Source: Triplophysa rosa
Taxonomy: Eukaryota > Chordata > Actinopteri > Cypriniformes > Nemacheilidae
Assembly (NCBI RefSeq): GCF_024868665.1
Contig: NC_079900.1
Coordinates: 18,061,165 to 18,125,164 of the forward strand
Reading direction: 5' to 3'
Length of the DNA stretch: 64,000 nucleotides
Of the stretch, positions 34,423-45,959 are shown piece by piece. Within the stretch, counting starts at the first letter, position 1. Every line of letters starts with the position of its first letter. Position numbers and translations under genes: made by a program. The notes under the pieces were generated by a model, which saw nothing but the letters and a program-made list of their open reading frames with translations, did no database searches and was not told the origin of the DNA.

Positions 34423-34458
34423 ATTGCATTTCAATCCTAGCCCGATGAGACCCAAATC
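34423..34458 (-). repeat. right arm of 36-bp perfect inverted repeat
   Basis: Exact complement of 32185-32220; the match ends sharply on both sides. Confidence 0.9.
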
Positions 34459-34871
34459 ATTTACGCTCCTAGGGCCGGGCATCTGTGCACAAGCGCTACT
34501 GTCCCCGCTCCTATACTGTCCTCACTTTACGATCTGGACCGAAGTACACTTACGTTATTATGATGCGACTGTTTTGAGGTAAACGGTAAGAAAAGCACAC
34601 ACTCTCTCATCACAATATAGAGTAATGTTAAGTTTGGGATTTATTATGTGTTCGACTTCATGCGCGTGTTGCGCAGACCCATCCGCTTAACACGAGAGCT
34701 ATTTAAATAACTCCTGCGGTATGCAGCACTGCAAAATGTCCGACAAACAGGTCTGCATGTGATCATGTCCCACGTATCAGAAGGTTTTTTCCTTAAGAAG
34801 GAGAGGAGCTAAAGGAGGAATTTAAATAATAATATTTCATGTCCAAATAAAAAAATCTGCATTCCGCGCAC
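34459..34871. other. unrecognised DNA
   Basis: No gene or nameable repeat seen. Confidence 0.4.
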
Positions 34872-35007
34872 CACAGCAAAATCGCCAGTGTTAAAAAGGG
34901 TCAAATTAACTCTCACAGTGTTTATATAATCCACACTTTGAGAGTGTGGATTATATATACACTGTGAGTGTTAATTTGACCTTTTTAACACTGGCGATTT
35001 TACTGTG
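34872..35007. mobile_element. 136-bp palindromic MITE
   Basis: The left half, starting CACAGCAAAATCGCCAGTG, is the near-perfect complement of the right half, ending CACTGGCGATTTTACTGTG. The loop is only about 5 bp at 34938-34942. The whole element could extrude as a hairpin of more than 60 bp. A relative of it is at 37221-37290. Palindromic fish MITEs of this kind (for example Angel-type) are known; exact family unassigned. Confidence 0.8.
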
Positions 35008-35660
35008 CACCGTCATAAACAATCATACTCCAAACATTTTTCTAAATTAACTTTAAAAAGAAACGAAACGAAATAAATGTAATTTGCCATAATAAAACTA
35101 ATCTAAACTATTTTAATGGCTGAAAACAGCCTCAAAATTTACATCATGCATTCAAACTGTGCCACAGCCTGTCTGAGTAAACAGCCACAGCACAAACAAA
35201 AATACTCCAAACATTTAAATCATTTTATGAAGAAATTAACGAAAAATGTATGTTTGATTTTTAAAAAAAAATCTTCGTTGTTATTAATAGCCTATAACAA
35301 ATGTCGCGGTGTGTTTTTGGCTTCATCTTCCCTCTCTCGCTTTCTGCTGACATGACAGTGACAGTTTAGAGCGGCTTTAATGCACCTTCATTTACACTAA
35401 TCCTGAGCCGCATCAGAGTCGCCTTTGATACTAGGGTCTGAGGCGTGTCAGAGCCGGCATATTTCAGATCGGCTTTCATGCTGCATTGCGTCTTTACACA
35501 GAAATGTAATCCGCCACACTGACTGCAATATATTTCATGTATAATCAGTTTATTCTAAACTTTTTTAATTAACTTTAAATCTTTTTTTTAAATAATTGTA
35601 AATGTTTTTAAATTCCTTGTTTTATTGTGATTATTTTTAGATGATTATTTTAATTATTTT
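35008..35660. other. unrecognised AT-rich DNA
   Basis: 35365-35515 is GC-richer with several GCCGCA/GCGTC words; no inverted ends or ORF identified. Confidence 0.4.
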
Positions 35661-35726
35661 TATGTAAAGCACTTTGAATTACCACTGTGTATGAAATGTG
35701 CTATATAAATAAACTTGCCTTGCCTA
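35661..35726 (+). repeat. LINE 3' tail
   Basis: Reads GTAAAGCACTTTGAATTACC, then AATGTGCTATATAAATAAAC and TTGCCTTGCC, the characteristic 3' end of L2-like fish LINEs. It may be the tail of the LINE whose coding pieces lie at 32244 and 33864, with the sequence between disrupted. Confidence 0.7.
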
Positions 35727-35910
35727 AAAAGGTACTCAGCAATGTAAAGAGATCTAAAAAACACCCATGTTTTCCAGCCAAAAATCCCACTGTTCCCATA
35801 CTGTCAGGAAGTGGGTGGGGGGGAGTGTTTTTATGACCTAAGAATGAGCTATTTCTATCTACATACACCGCGGGTCCCCTTACATGGAATTCGACGTGTA
35901 AAGCTCTACA

Positions 35911-35985
35911 CCAGGGATCTCCAACCCTACCCCTGGAGAGCTACCGTCCTGCAGACTGCAGCTCCAACCATGTTTCAACACACCT
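35911..35985. mobile_element. 75-bp hAT-type mini element with 8-bp TSD
   Basis: Starts CCAGGGATCTCCAACCCTAC and ends GTTTCAACACACCT. Flanked by identical GCTCTACA at 35903-35910 and 35986-35993. Its removal restores family A MITE text. One of the smallest insertions here with a perfect duplication. Confidence 0.8.
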
Positions 35986-36300
35986 GCTCTACAAAGCGTG
36001 AATTGTAAATACAATAGTCCTTTTCACACATACAGTCTTTACTGGTAAATTGCAAGAAAATTGCAGTTAACAGATCATGTGTGAACAGGACCTTTACAGT
36101 AAATCGGAACTTCCACTTTTCCAGTAATAGAAGTAGTAACATTACCGGTAAATTCCAGTAAGTGGCGATGTGTGAACGAAGAATGAAGATTACCGCTAAA
36201 CGCACGTACAACGCATGACGCATGGACTGCTTTGGCCGAATCATAACACTCTAACATTTTTGCACTGAAGTTGTTCAAAACAGTGCCAAACACTTTCTAA

Positions 36301-36572
36301 TCCCTTAAGAAAATTTACCATTGTTTTACTACAGTTAAAATTGAAAAACCATGGTTTTACTACAGTTAAAACCAAAACAACATGGTTACTGTAGTAAAAC
36401 AATGGTTATCACAAATAACCATGGTTTTGAAAACCATGTTTTTTGTAAAAACCATAGTAAACGATGGTTACTGTAGTAAAAATATGGTTTTTCCCTAAGT
36501 AATCAATGCACCAAAAAACCATGGTTACTACAAATTGTACCACAAAAAAACATGGTTAATTTCCGTAAGGGA
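36301..36572. mobile_element. MITE of ACCATGG hairpin type
   Basis: Ends are TCCCTTAAGAAAATT and the mirrored AATTTCCGTAAGGGA. The interior is a chain of ACCATGGTTTT / ACTGTAGTAAAA words in both orientations, so many alternative hairpins are possible. A fragment of the same family is at 12238-12310. Confidence 0.75.
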
Positions 36573-36884
36573 TGTATTCTCCAAACTGACTAGATCACTC
36601 GTGCACTTTCTGTGTATCTGTTCTGTTTTTTCTTGCATCTCTGCATTTGTCCTCATATAGTTCAGGTCAGTTTTAATGTTTTCTATCTCCCTGTTGTACC
36701 GCAAAGTTGGGATGTGTAGATAAAGAAGTAAAATTACCAGAGAAAAGGACTGACACGAAGCAAAAGCTGTAATACTTCCTTCGAGTTTAATAGGGCTGCT
36801 TGTGCATCGTCACAGTCATCAGCATACATGCAGATTCAAGAGACAAAACATAAAAGGTATCCAACTTCGGTCACAGTAACAGAT

Positions 36885-37086
36885 GCCGGTGTTGTGCCGA
36901 AAACACACTCCCCGCCAGATTCGGCACCCCCTTCAATAACACGCTGTCCGATTGGCTAATTCTAACCCTTCCCCACACCCAATCCTAATCCTAACCCCTC
37001 CCCTAACACCTAATCATCACCCTAACCATTGTGGGGAGGGGGGATGCATAATCTGGCAGGGAGTGTGTTTTCGGCACGACACCGGC
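36885..37086. repeat. inverted repeat with telomere-like CTAACCC centre
   Basis: About 47-bp arms (36885-36931 and about 37039-37086), both containing GCCGAAAACACACTCCC in opposite senses. The centre has a run of imperfect CTAACCC/CTAATCC words. Probably a hairpin MITE nested in the 36017-37534 element. Confidence 0.75.
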
Positions 37087-37220
37087 GGAGCAGTTCTCTC
37101 ATCTTACATTAGTTCTCCCCCTTCGTCTTGACATTCCGTCTCACGCATGCGCAGATCAGATGCGCAGTGTGCTTGGGTTAAGAGCAAGTGTATGACCCAA
37201 ACATCAACAACACGTTCGTT

Positions 37221-37290
37221 CACAGCAAAATCGCCAGTTTTAAAAATGGTCAAATTAACTCTCACAGTGTATATATAAGATTTTGCTATG
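37221..37290. mobile_element. shortened relative of the palindromic MITE
   Basis: CACAGCAAAATCGCCAGTTT start and GATTTTGCTATG end; shares 50 bp with the left half of 34872-35007 but lacks most of the right arm. Confidence 0.65.
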
Positions 37291-37688
37291 TTCGGATATA
37301 AAATCACACCCCCACTATATTTTCAAACATAACTCTGGTTGTATTGCAGCTATAAGGAAACGTCCGGTTGATAACATCATATTACTGGTACTTTGAGACA
37401 GCTGTGTGAACGCTGTCTTTCCGGTAAATTAACAGAATGCCATTGCTTGTGTGAACAGCACATTTGTGTATTTACTATAAATTTACCTGAATGACTTTAC
37501 CAGTAATTTACCAGCATTGCTGTGTGAAAAGGGCTATTATCTCCTTCAGCAAAGAAGCGAAAACATGAAGACATCTTAATCCTGTGTCAGCCACCGTAGT
37601 GCTTCGTAAGAGGGGTGGAGTGAGCTGTTGGATGCCATTCTCAACTTCAACGCTAGATGCCGCTAAATGTCATACACTGGACCTTTAA

Positions 37689-38252
37689 ACAGATCAGAGC
37701 TGTCATTTATGAATTATGTCATTTTTTTAAATCAGAGAAACCCCACCCCCTCCCATTTAACCCCTCCCCAATCTCACGTTGACAAACAGAAGCGTTGACA
37801 GATTTTAGTAAGTTTACCTTCAAAATGTTCATAGTGCATCTTCACATTACACTGGGACAGAAGAATTTATCTGACCATCGGAAAAATAGATTCACCTGTA
37901 AACAACATTCTAGCAGGTTATATAACAACAATTGTTTTACATGACTTGTGTTGTCTCCTGTCTGAAAGAACCACATCAGTTTAATTCCGGATATTTATAA
38001 AGTTGCCTATGATGCACAAAGCTTTACATAATGTTTCAAGAACAATATAGAGAATTTGTGTTTCACTGTGCAGCATTGACCTCATGCACCATCAGTTGAC
38101 TGGCATTGGTTGGTGAAGGGGATCATTACTGGTTACAATTTCAGTGGATCACTGGTCATGGACTGTTTAAATCAGCAGCAGTAAAATGCAGAGGACCCCT
38201 GACTAAATCTGGCATCTGTCAACCTGCGTCAGAGCCTCCATGTGTGACTTAC
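37689..38252. other. unrecognised DNA beside the possible exon
   Basis: No repeat identified; would be intron if the 38253-38344 exon is real. Confidence 0.4.
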
Positions 38253-38344
38253 CGCTAACAGCCACATCAGTGCTGGGGTGTAGATCCTTCAGGGCTCTGA
38301 GAAACTCATCCCCTGGCTCTGGATGTGGTTCAAGGTCACTGGTG
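38253..38344 (-). CDS. possible internal host exon, gene not recognised
   Basis: On the minus strand a polypyrimidine stretch and acceptor TTTCTTTCATCAG (AG at 38345-38346) precede a 92-bp open segment, which ends GTTAGCG before a consensus donor GTAAGT (38247-38252). In the open frame it codes 30 full residues plus one base at each end (phase 2 in, phase 1 out). They are rich in acidic and proline residues, with E-P-H-P-E-P-G-D-E-F-L then L-K-D-L-H-P. The codon usage is GC-richer than the surroundings and it overlaps none of the repeats I could define. I do not recognise the protein. No neighbouring exon is visible nearby, so a chance match of splice signals is possible. Confidence 0.4.
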
Positions 38345-38874
38345 CTGATGAAAGAAAAGTTAAGAGCTATCATTTTTTCCTGAGAGGCATACCTTTTCAA
38401 AACTAGTCAAAAAGCTGGGAAAGGCCTTCAACTGCACTTTGAAGGATGTCACGTTTAATCCGGAGAAGCGGTCAGGAGGTAGTGTATGATCAGGAATATT
38501 TCAGGCATGCAGCTACAGGTAAGACGTTCTTCTAAAGATCCTTTAGCACTTTCTAGTATGCAGTTCTTTTTGAATTCTACCTCCCGTGGCATCAATACAG
38601 CATTGCCTTTGACAGGAAAAAGATCAAAATCAAGATTTCATGGTTACTCATGCTGCCATACAAAGAATCAAATGTTCTCGCTTGGGTCTATCAAGTCAAG
38701 GTCTGGGAAGCAGAGATGTAGTTATGCTGTGGTTGTCACGCTGAGTGCTGATTGGGTTAGTTGTGTCTGGAGGGGCCAAGCCCTGCATTCAGCCATGCAT
38801 ATTCAATATTATGCTACACTGTGTACTGTATACAAAAAGCTGTGTGAGTAGGATGTCTGAATACACAGTATTTT
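38345..38874. other. unrecognised DNA
   Basis: The 121-codon plus-strand frame at 38486-38851 matches nothing I know and lacks splice context. Confidence 0.4.
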
Positions 38875-39404
38875 CGACCCTGGACCACAAAACCAGTCAT
38901 AAGAGTCAAATTTTTCGAAGCTGAATAAATAAGCTTTCCATTGATGTATTGTTTGTTATAGGACAATGTTTGGAGATCTGGAATCTGCGCATGAAAAAAA
39001 TTTTTTTTTTTGAGAAAATCACCTTTAAATTTGGCCAGGTTTGTTTTAATGCTCTCTATTGGGTTACCGCTGTAATGACATCGTGGAGAGTAGATGAACC
39101 TGAAAACAGAAATTCTAAGCCTTACATAGATACCAAACTTGCTGGCGGCAGCGAGCAAAGTTTGTAGGCGTGTTTCAGGCCATTTTGTTCACTATTTTGC
39201 TGCATCCACTCACAAACATAAAGTTTTGATATATTTACGGTAGGAAATTTACTAAATATCTTCATGGAATATGATCTTTACTTAATATCCTAATGATTTT
39301 TGGCATAAAAGAAAAATCTATAATTTTGACCCATACAATGTATTTTTGGCTATTGCTACAAATATACCCGTGCTACTTATGACTGGTTTTTTGGTCCAGG
39401 GTCA
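38875..39404. mobile_element. MITE with 'CCTGGACCACAAAACCAGTC' ends
   Basis: Starts GACCCTGGACCACAAAACC and ends ACTGGTTTTTTGGTCCAGGGTC, inverted ends of about 25 bp. A very common fish non-autonomous DNA repeat; the interior phrases 'aataagctttccattgatgt' and 'cctaatgatttttggcataa' also fit. No clear duplication flanks it. The middle (39025-39190) looks unlike the usual family interior and may be replaced. Confidence 0.75.
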
Positions 39405-42400
39405 CATTTATGAAACAGCAGGTGAACATCATCAAATCTCGCAAGATTCTGAAGTGTGCGAGAACCATCATATAAAAAATGTATAAAGTCAGCATTAAAA
39501 TAGATGTTGCTATGGTATTTTATCTCCTTGTGATATGTATCCAATAAAACGATTTACGGAGTAAAAAATGTAGGCTGGGACTTGAATTTTTCCTTCGGGA
39601 ACTGATCGGATTGTTGGAAGTAGAAACTGGAAAACCCAAAAATGAGTTAGCATTTTAGCACTTCTGGTTCCATCGCCCCGAAGTCAAAGGGATTTTTTAA
39701 ATGTATTTTTGGTTAAATGCCTAAACTGATCTTTGGTTGACAAAAACTTTAAAAAAATTATGTTTTAATCTATGACATATACACACTAGTTATAAACTGC
39801 TCGTGATTTTTTAATAGGGTTATATTGTCTTTAAAATAACAGTAAATGCAACTCATTGGCGGTGACATTAAATTTCACCACACATAAACATCTCAGAAAT
39901 AATGCAACATGGACATAAATCTCTAAAAAAAGTGGATGGAGATTCATTCACGGTGCAATTAATTACCAGGGAACATGTTTTTAAAAGAGTTGGTGGTGGT
40001 CACGTTAATGTTGAGCAACCTTGGTGTATTCAGTTTAAAGCCTCATGTTAGCTTTTTACTTGTGCAGATTGTATTTAGGCTGTAAAAATGACAATTGCTG
40101 TGTTCATTTGGACCATAAACCCTTGTTGATCACAATTTTTTGCTATCTTCCAAAAGTGTGTGGGGAAAATCCATACGCTTTTGTTGGAGGGAACCAGTGT
40201 GCTATAACTTCCTGGTTGGCCTAAACAAATACACCATCCCTGTGGCACTCTATTGAACAGTTAATACTGAACAATCCCAGGGTCATGTTGTTGAATTAAG
40301 ATTATGAGCGTGCATAAGTAAGAACCAAATAAAAATAAATAAAAACATACAAATAAATAAATAAACAAACAAACAAAGTCACATATTCTGGAACAACTCT
40401 GAGAGAACAGTAAATCTGCTGGCTCCTCTGAAATGTAAAAGGTTCCAAAAAAGTAGTTCCTAGTCATTATATGGTGCTTGTTTATACAGTAATGTGACTG
40501 AATTGTTGGCTTTTGTGAACTCACTGAAAAAAAAATGTTCCAAAGATGCTAGTTAGCATACTGGGCTAATGGCAATGAACTTAATCAGCACGCCCACAAC
40601 CTGCAAGCAGATTTAGGAAAAGAACAGAACAGACCGCAGCCTGTAGTCAACAAAACAGAATCTAATGAGCATCAGTGGTAAACAGAGGAACCCATTAGAT
40701 CCACCAGAGATGCTGTACAGGTTTCTATGGCTGTGCGTTAAAGAAATAAATACAGCGTGCTATTGTTTTGTGGATTTATTGTTAACATTTCAGCATGTGC
40801 TCTAAAATTTCATCAATATCATTTTAGCACGGCTCATTTCTCTGTGTTCAAAAAGTGGACAAGCAACACAAATACATTAAAGTATAAAACATTAGGTCAT
40901 GTGTGGTTGCTGGTGACAGATTACATTCAGAAAGACAAAAGATAATCACAATTACGGGTTCATTTCACAACTGTTTTTAGAAAGTGTTTGATGTTAAGGA
41001 TCATTAGCAGACCATGAAGATTAGAGCAGCACATATGAATAAACATTTTACTTCCTATTTTGATTGTCTGTGTTGCATTTACATGGTATTTCCAGCTTTG
41101 AATCACATGTCTTAGACAAAAATAGCTTCTTGGTTAATTTTAGAAGCTCTGCATCCTCAGCATCTTCATATAATGTGTCTTAGCCCCAATGGTTTAGAGA
41201 AATTCCCTTTTTCGCTATACCCTGGCAATATTTTCTGAGCTTTTACACCATCCATAATAGATATAAAGGATTGCACACAAATCCGTAAGTCCCACAATTT
41301 GGTCCACAGATGCAGGTTTCCACAACAACATTATCACAGTACACTTAATGCACAATATCATCTTATTAATAATTTACTTAAAAACATAAAAGCAGGCTGG
41401 AGGATATAAATGGCGATTCCTTCTCCATATAGGCACAATGCTGCTGCATATACAAAAACTCTGACCGGCTCTCTTTTATTAAAAGCAGCTATGCGTGAGT
41501 CCCTTAGTTATTGCTTTGTGTACATAACCCAGACAGCCATATATAAACACCGGCGGCTAGTATCGCCATCAAATGGTCTAAAGGCTGAAACGTGACAGGG
41601 TTTAGCAAATAAACGTCTCGCAAAACCAGATACAAAACATGTCAAACGCTGGAACACTTCCTGTGCTCACTCACTGTTAAATATCAGAGGTGTTAGATGT
41701 TGTTGCACAACACATCAAAGCCATTTTTACAGTATTCAAACATATCGGATCTCACGGGCGAGTGAACGTTTTACAGCTGAGAAAGGCAAGAACAGTAGTC
41801 ACTTCCACCACATCCGGCAACGTGAAACAATTGTTACGGGTCATACGTAGAGCAAAGTGGTAAGTTCAGACCGATGGCCAAAGTGATCTATATGCGGACA
41901 ACCTCATTCACTACTTCATAAAAAACACTGTTTAAGTTTTTAAGATTTTCTGCAGTATGATATACAGTAAATTAAATTAACTCTTTGTTTTTATGCAGAT
42001 CAGATGTCATATCAGACCTACAGTAAAGCCATCCAGTAGGCCAAGGTCCTAGATGAAGACTCACAGAAAGTCCATCTTTTCTCAGGGGGTCAATGGAAGA
42101 GAATGCACCCCATGATTTATCCTCCCTAATCCAGCCCAACATTTCTCAGTTGTCACCTGTAACCTGACTCAATACCGCTGAGTGATTGGCTCAGACAAGG
42201 TCAGTTCTTTTAGATACTGCATCAATGCTCTCCTCAGCATAGCACAGAGCACTGATTTCACAGAAATCTTCAATCAGCTAACAAGCACACTGAGATTATC
42301 AAACCATAGGCCCTACTACCTCTTCTGTCTGGACTTTCTTGCATTTATATACAGTAAATTACCAATCACTGCTCAAAAGATTCCCAAGTAGTTTACTGCA

Positions 42401-43334
42401 AAGTACACTTGTATACTGTATATCCTACAGGTTTTTTTTTTCAAAGAATGCAGGGAAACATAATTAATCCATCATCTTTTTTTTATTCCCATGGGAAAGC
42501 ACCGTAGGTTTATTTATTACATGTACTGTTGCTAAATCTTGAATGATCTACAGTAAATTGAATGTAAATTGCTTTGAATGAAAGCAGCTGTTAAAGGGTT
42601 TTTGTTTATTCACATCAGACGTGATATGAACAGACCCGAAAACTTCCTGAAGTGGCTCAGATGTCATGAGTTTAGGATGGGGCTTCTTTTCGCCCGACTG
42701 GTGACGCTAACGCCAAAGATTTCACACTTCAGCTTGAAAAATATATATTTATTCAATCTAATATTACTTGTAAAAAAGGAATGAATCATGTTTCAGGGAC
42801 ACCTCAGATTGAAGCACAAAACAGTTCAATAGGTGCTAAATACTGACATGAAAGAGCTTTGCAAGACCGTGGCATTGGTTAATGTGCTTCAAAAGCATCT
42901 TTTATCGCAGGTAGATATTTCGCTATTTTCAAGGTAGAGTTGAAAAATAATATTTTAGACACTTATGTCAGGGCATTCTCACTTCCAAAAGAAGTATAGT
43001 TGCTAGGATACGGAAAAGGTGGCATTGGTTAGATCTGAAGTATGATGAGGAGATAAATGCCAAAACAAAGCACCCCAACAGAGAGAAATGATTCTTTGAG
43101 AGAGCATTTTACTGTACCAGCAACTGTTTATTTTTGCAACAGATCGCAATGCCAACTGGACGTTCTGTTCCAAACATGAGTTATGACAACAGATGTAAAT
43201 GTATAAAATATATATTTTTCATATTAGCCAGTCTGTGTTTATTTTAAAATAGAAAAGGCCAGTGCTTTCTGCAGATCAGACGGTCCTGTGCTACTTATTT
43301 AAGAAACAGTGTGTGATCATCATTATACCTAATA
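39405..43334. other. about 4 kb unrecognised DNA
   Basis: No exon, RNA gene or defined element. 39540-39900 reads like part of a dispersed repeat but I found no ends. A/T-rich simple repeat at 40326-40377. Confidence 0.45.
40326..40377. repeat. (AAAT)n/(AAAC)n simple repeat
   Basis: AAAT units passing into AAAC units; low complexity. Confidence 0.85.
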
Positions 43335-43342
43335 TACCTGAT

Positions 43343-45069
43343 TAGGGCTGCAACTAACGATTATTTTAATTGTCGACTAATCTAACGATTATTTTTCTAT
43401 TAGTCGACTAATCTAACGATTTTTTTTATCTAATAAAGATTTTTTGGATTAATCCTTTGGCAAACTTTGCAAATAAACAATAAGTTCTATTTTTTTCTTA
43501 CATTATAAAGCAAATCATACTTTTTACTCCACTACATTTTATAAATAAATATTGTTGTTTTAACATTTTAATCCTTGTTTACATTAAAATCACCATCTTC
43601 TTTTAATTAAGTAGTTTTAATTTTAAAAGTAAAAAAATACAGATTTTTTATGTACTTAAGGTAGCCTACTGTATTAAAGGTAAAAAAAAATGTTTTATTG
43701 CACTTATGCTTTTTGTTGTCCTTATGTTGTTCCAATTGCTTCCATTGTTTCCCTCATCTGTAGGTCGCTTTGGATAAAAGCGTCTGCTAAATGACTAAAT
43801 GTAAATGTAAAAACATTAAAAAATGTGTATATGAAATACTAGCGCATGATATATGCTCTGTATTTTTTTCCTCAAAGTAATATCTGACTCTATTTTCAGT
43901 CTCATAATATAATTGAGTAAAAGTAAAATACTACTATCTGTCTCTGTTTATTGTACAAAACTATCACCGAATAAAAGACTGTAATGCAGAGTATCGTTAA
44001 AGCGAGCCCGCGCACCCGGAACTCAGAATGATGCGCTTAATGCATTCGCTTCGTTATTTACAGTTATGCGCATCCCGGACGCACTGATGCGCTTAAAGCA
44101 CCTACTCCTTCTGAAGTCCCGGGGATCATTTTGCTCCCCAAAGTAAATAATAGTTAGAACACAACGAGAAGAGATGATATGTTACATGTTTAACACATAG
44201 TGTGTTGCATCAATCCAACAGTTTACAGTTAAATCAGAGGTTTAAAAAGAGTTATTTCGTGTGAAGACGCAACATATTCAGACCGTTTCCAGTGCTTCTA
44301 ATAAACTAAGCTACACTCAGCGAGTAACGTTAACTCACGGTCTCTAGCAAAATACATTTTAAACAAAACCACAGACTATCATCTTGTCATTATGAAGAAT
44401 AATGAAAACATTGGAACATGTTGGAAAGAGTAGCGTCCTGACCGTCACCGTACACACGCATGCTGACTGGAGATTGACAGATGGCACCAGCGGAGGTCAG
44501 AGTTTCTTCATTATGCTATATTGGTTTATTCCTCGCATAAAGCTATCAAATGACATAAAAAGTGCATTGGTGGTTTCATGATAGTCAGTCCTTTTTGAAG
44601 CTTAAGAGTAATTTATGCAGGGTCACAATCTGCAAAGGTTCACATACACTAACTTACACTAGTACAATAGCGTTAATGTAAATTATTAATGTAAAGCTTA
44701 GTTTTACATTACAAAAAAGTAAATTACAAAAAAGTAATTTATTATGAAAGTCTACATCTACGTTCCCCTCTCCGTCCTTTTGTGATTTCGTGTCCATGCT
44801 GTGATGATCGCATTCCGGGGGTAACTTAATGTTAGGTGGAATTCCTCCGTCCATTCACTAACTTACTGCGTCCGAGGCTCTCGATCGCTTTTTGTCGGGT
44901 GAATTATACTTTCTCTTGTTCTGCTGATTAATTTACACACGCCCGGGAACAGAAACTGCTATTACAGCAGATAAACGTAAATAATACGAAGCGTTGACGC
45001 ATTTCATGTACGTCGACGTATTTTAGTAGTCGACGTAATCGACGACGTCGACGCGTCGTTGCAGCTCTA
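43343..45069. mobile_element. 1.7-kb hAT-type element with perfect 8-bp TSD
   Basis: Begins TAGGGCTGCAACTAACGATT and ends GACGCGTCGTTGCAGCTCTA, inverted over the first 12-13 bases, with GTCGAC-rich subterminal repeats at both ends. Flanked by TACCTGAT at 43335-43342 and 45070-45077. No transposase ORF. A LINE tail is nested near 43690-43812. Confidence 0.85.
43690..43812 (+). repeat. L2/SINE-type 3' tail nested in hAT element
   Basis: Contains GTAGGTCGCTTTGGATAAAA then GCGTCTGCTAAATGACTAAA and ends in ATGTAAATGTAAA, the 3' end shared by fish L2-like LINEs and V-SINE type SINEs. Only the tail is present. Confidence 0.8.
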
Positions 45070-45077
45070 TACCTGAT

Positions 45078-45959
45078 ACCATCCCCTTTTCTGATACAGT
45101 GTGCATCAAACACATTTAGATGTGTCTTTGTTCCTCCTCTCATTCATATGTTTTCCAGCCGCATGTGAAAGCTGGATGGTAGTCATTGCCTAATTTGTTG
45201 CTTGGAAATGCGACAAGGCGGCTAATGCCATATGGCATCATTTAGAAATGTGCATTGTATGAACTCAAATCATCGCTCATTAGTGTCAGGGATATATCTG
45301 CAGAAAATTCACATGATTATTTATAGAACAAAAAATAAATAATAGACTCCAGTGGCTTCATCTAGAAACATGGACACATTTAGTTGTAAAATGCTTTTTG
45401 TTACAAGTTGTATTTGTTCTCAGAATGTGCTAATAGATTGACAACCAGGTTTTGTACTGTATACGTAACGTAACTGTTGTAAACTATTAAACATCCCTTT
45501 TTTGAGCTGACATGTTTGCTATTTTATCACTACTTACTTTAATCCAAAGAAAATAATCCACTTGTTAGTTACTTCATTATTTTTTTCTAATTAGAAATAA
45601 AAAACCCATATATTTCAGAATTTTGGTTGAATAATTGTCATGCAGATTCTCCAGTTTTAACAGTTGTTGTAAAGATGTCTTAACCTTAAATGCACAAAGC
45701 CATTTAAATTCAGCATCTTTTTTTGGCACAGAGAGAGAGAAGTCCCATAGAGACTGCAATGTGAAATTGTTTTTGATCCTCACCTTCCATGAAAAAGGTC
45801 TACATATTAGGTTTGTCCAAATATCTACCATTTCCATTAGTATGGATCATAACATTTGGTAACGTGACAGAACACAGTATGAGATGTTTTAGGATCAAAA
45901 GCTTGCGTTTATTTGAATGAGCATGCTTGTTACACAACTATTCGAAAGATGTTATACGC
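45078..45959. other. unrecognised DNA
   Basis: No gene or repeat recognised; two antisense frames of about 80 codons at 45577-45862 are shadows of each other. Confidence 0.4.

Larger units (their letters stand above)
36017..37534. mobile_element. 1.5-kb TA-flanked element with CCTTTTCACAC ends
   Basis: Begins GTCCTTTTCACACA and ends TGTGTGAAAAGGGC, with GGTAAATT blocks mirrored further in. TA lies on each side (36015-36016, 37535-37536). It carries nested repeats at 36301-36572, 36885-37086 and 37221-37290 and no recognisable ORF. Confidence 0.7.
35827..37688 (-). mobile_element. TTAA MITE family A (minus) split by two insertions
   Basis: The minus-strand family A copy occupies 35827-35910, 35994-36014 and 37537-37688, ending GGACCTTTAA with TTAA at 37685-37688. 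It is interrupted at 35911 by a 75-bp hAT-type element and at 36017 by a 1.5-kb TA-flanked element. The far (35827) end lacks its terminal TTAA. Confidence 0.75.

Noticed and set aside
35911..35985. 75-bp segment considered as a conserved regulatory element
   Set aside because: The perfect 8-bp duplication and its position inside a MITE show it is an insertion.
38395..38486. Possible upstream exon ending AAAAG|GTATGC (minus strand)
   Set aside because: It would leave an intron of only about 50 bp before the candidate exon at 38344, too short to be credible.
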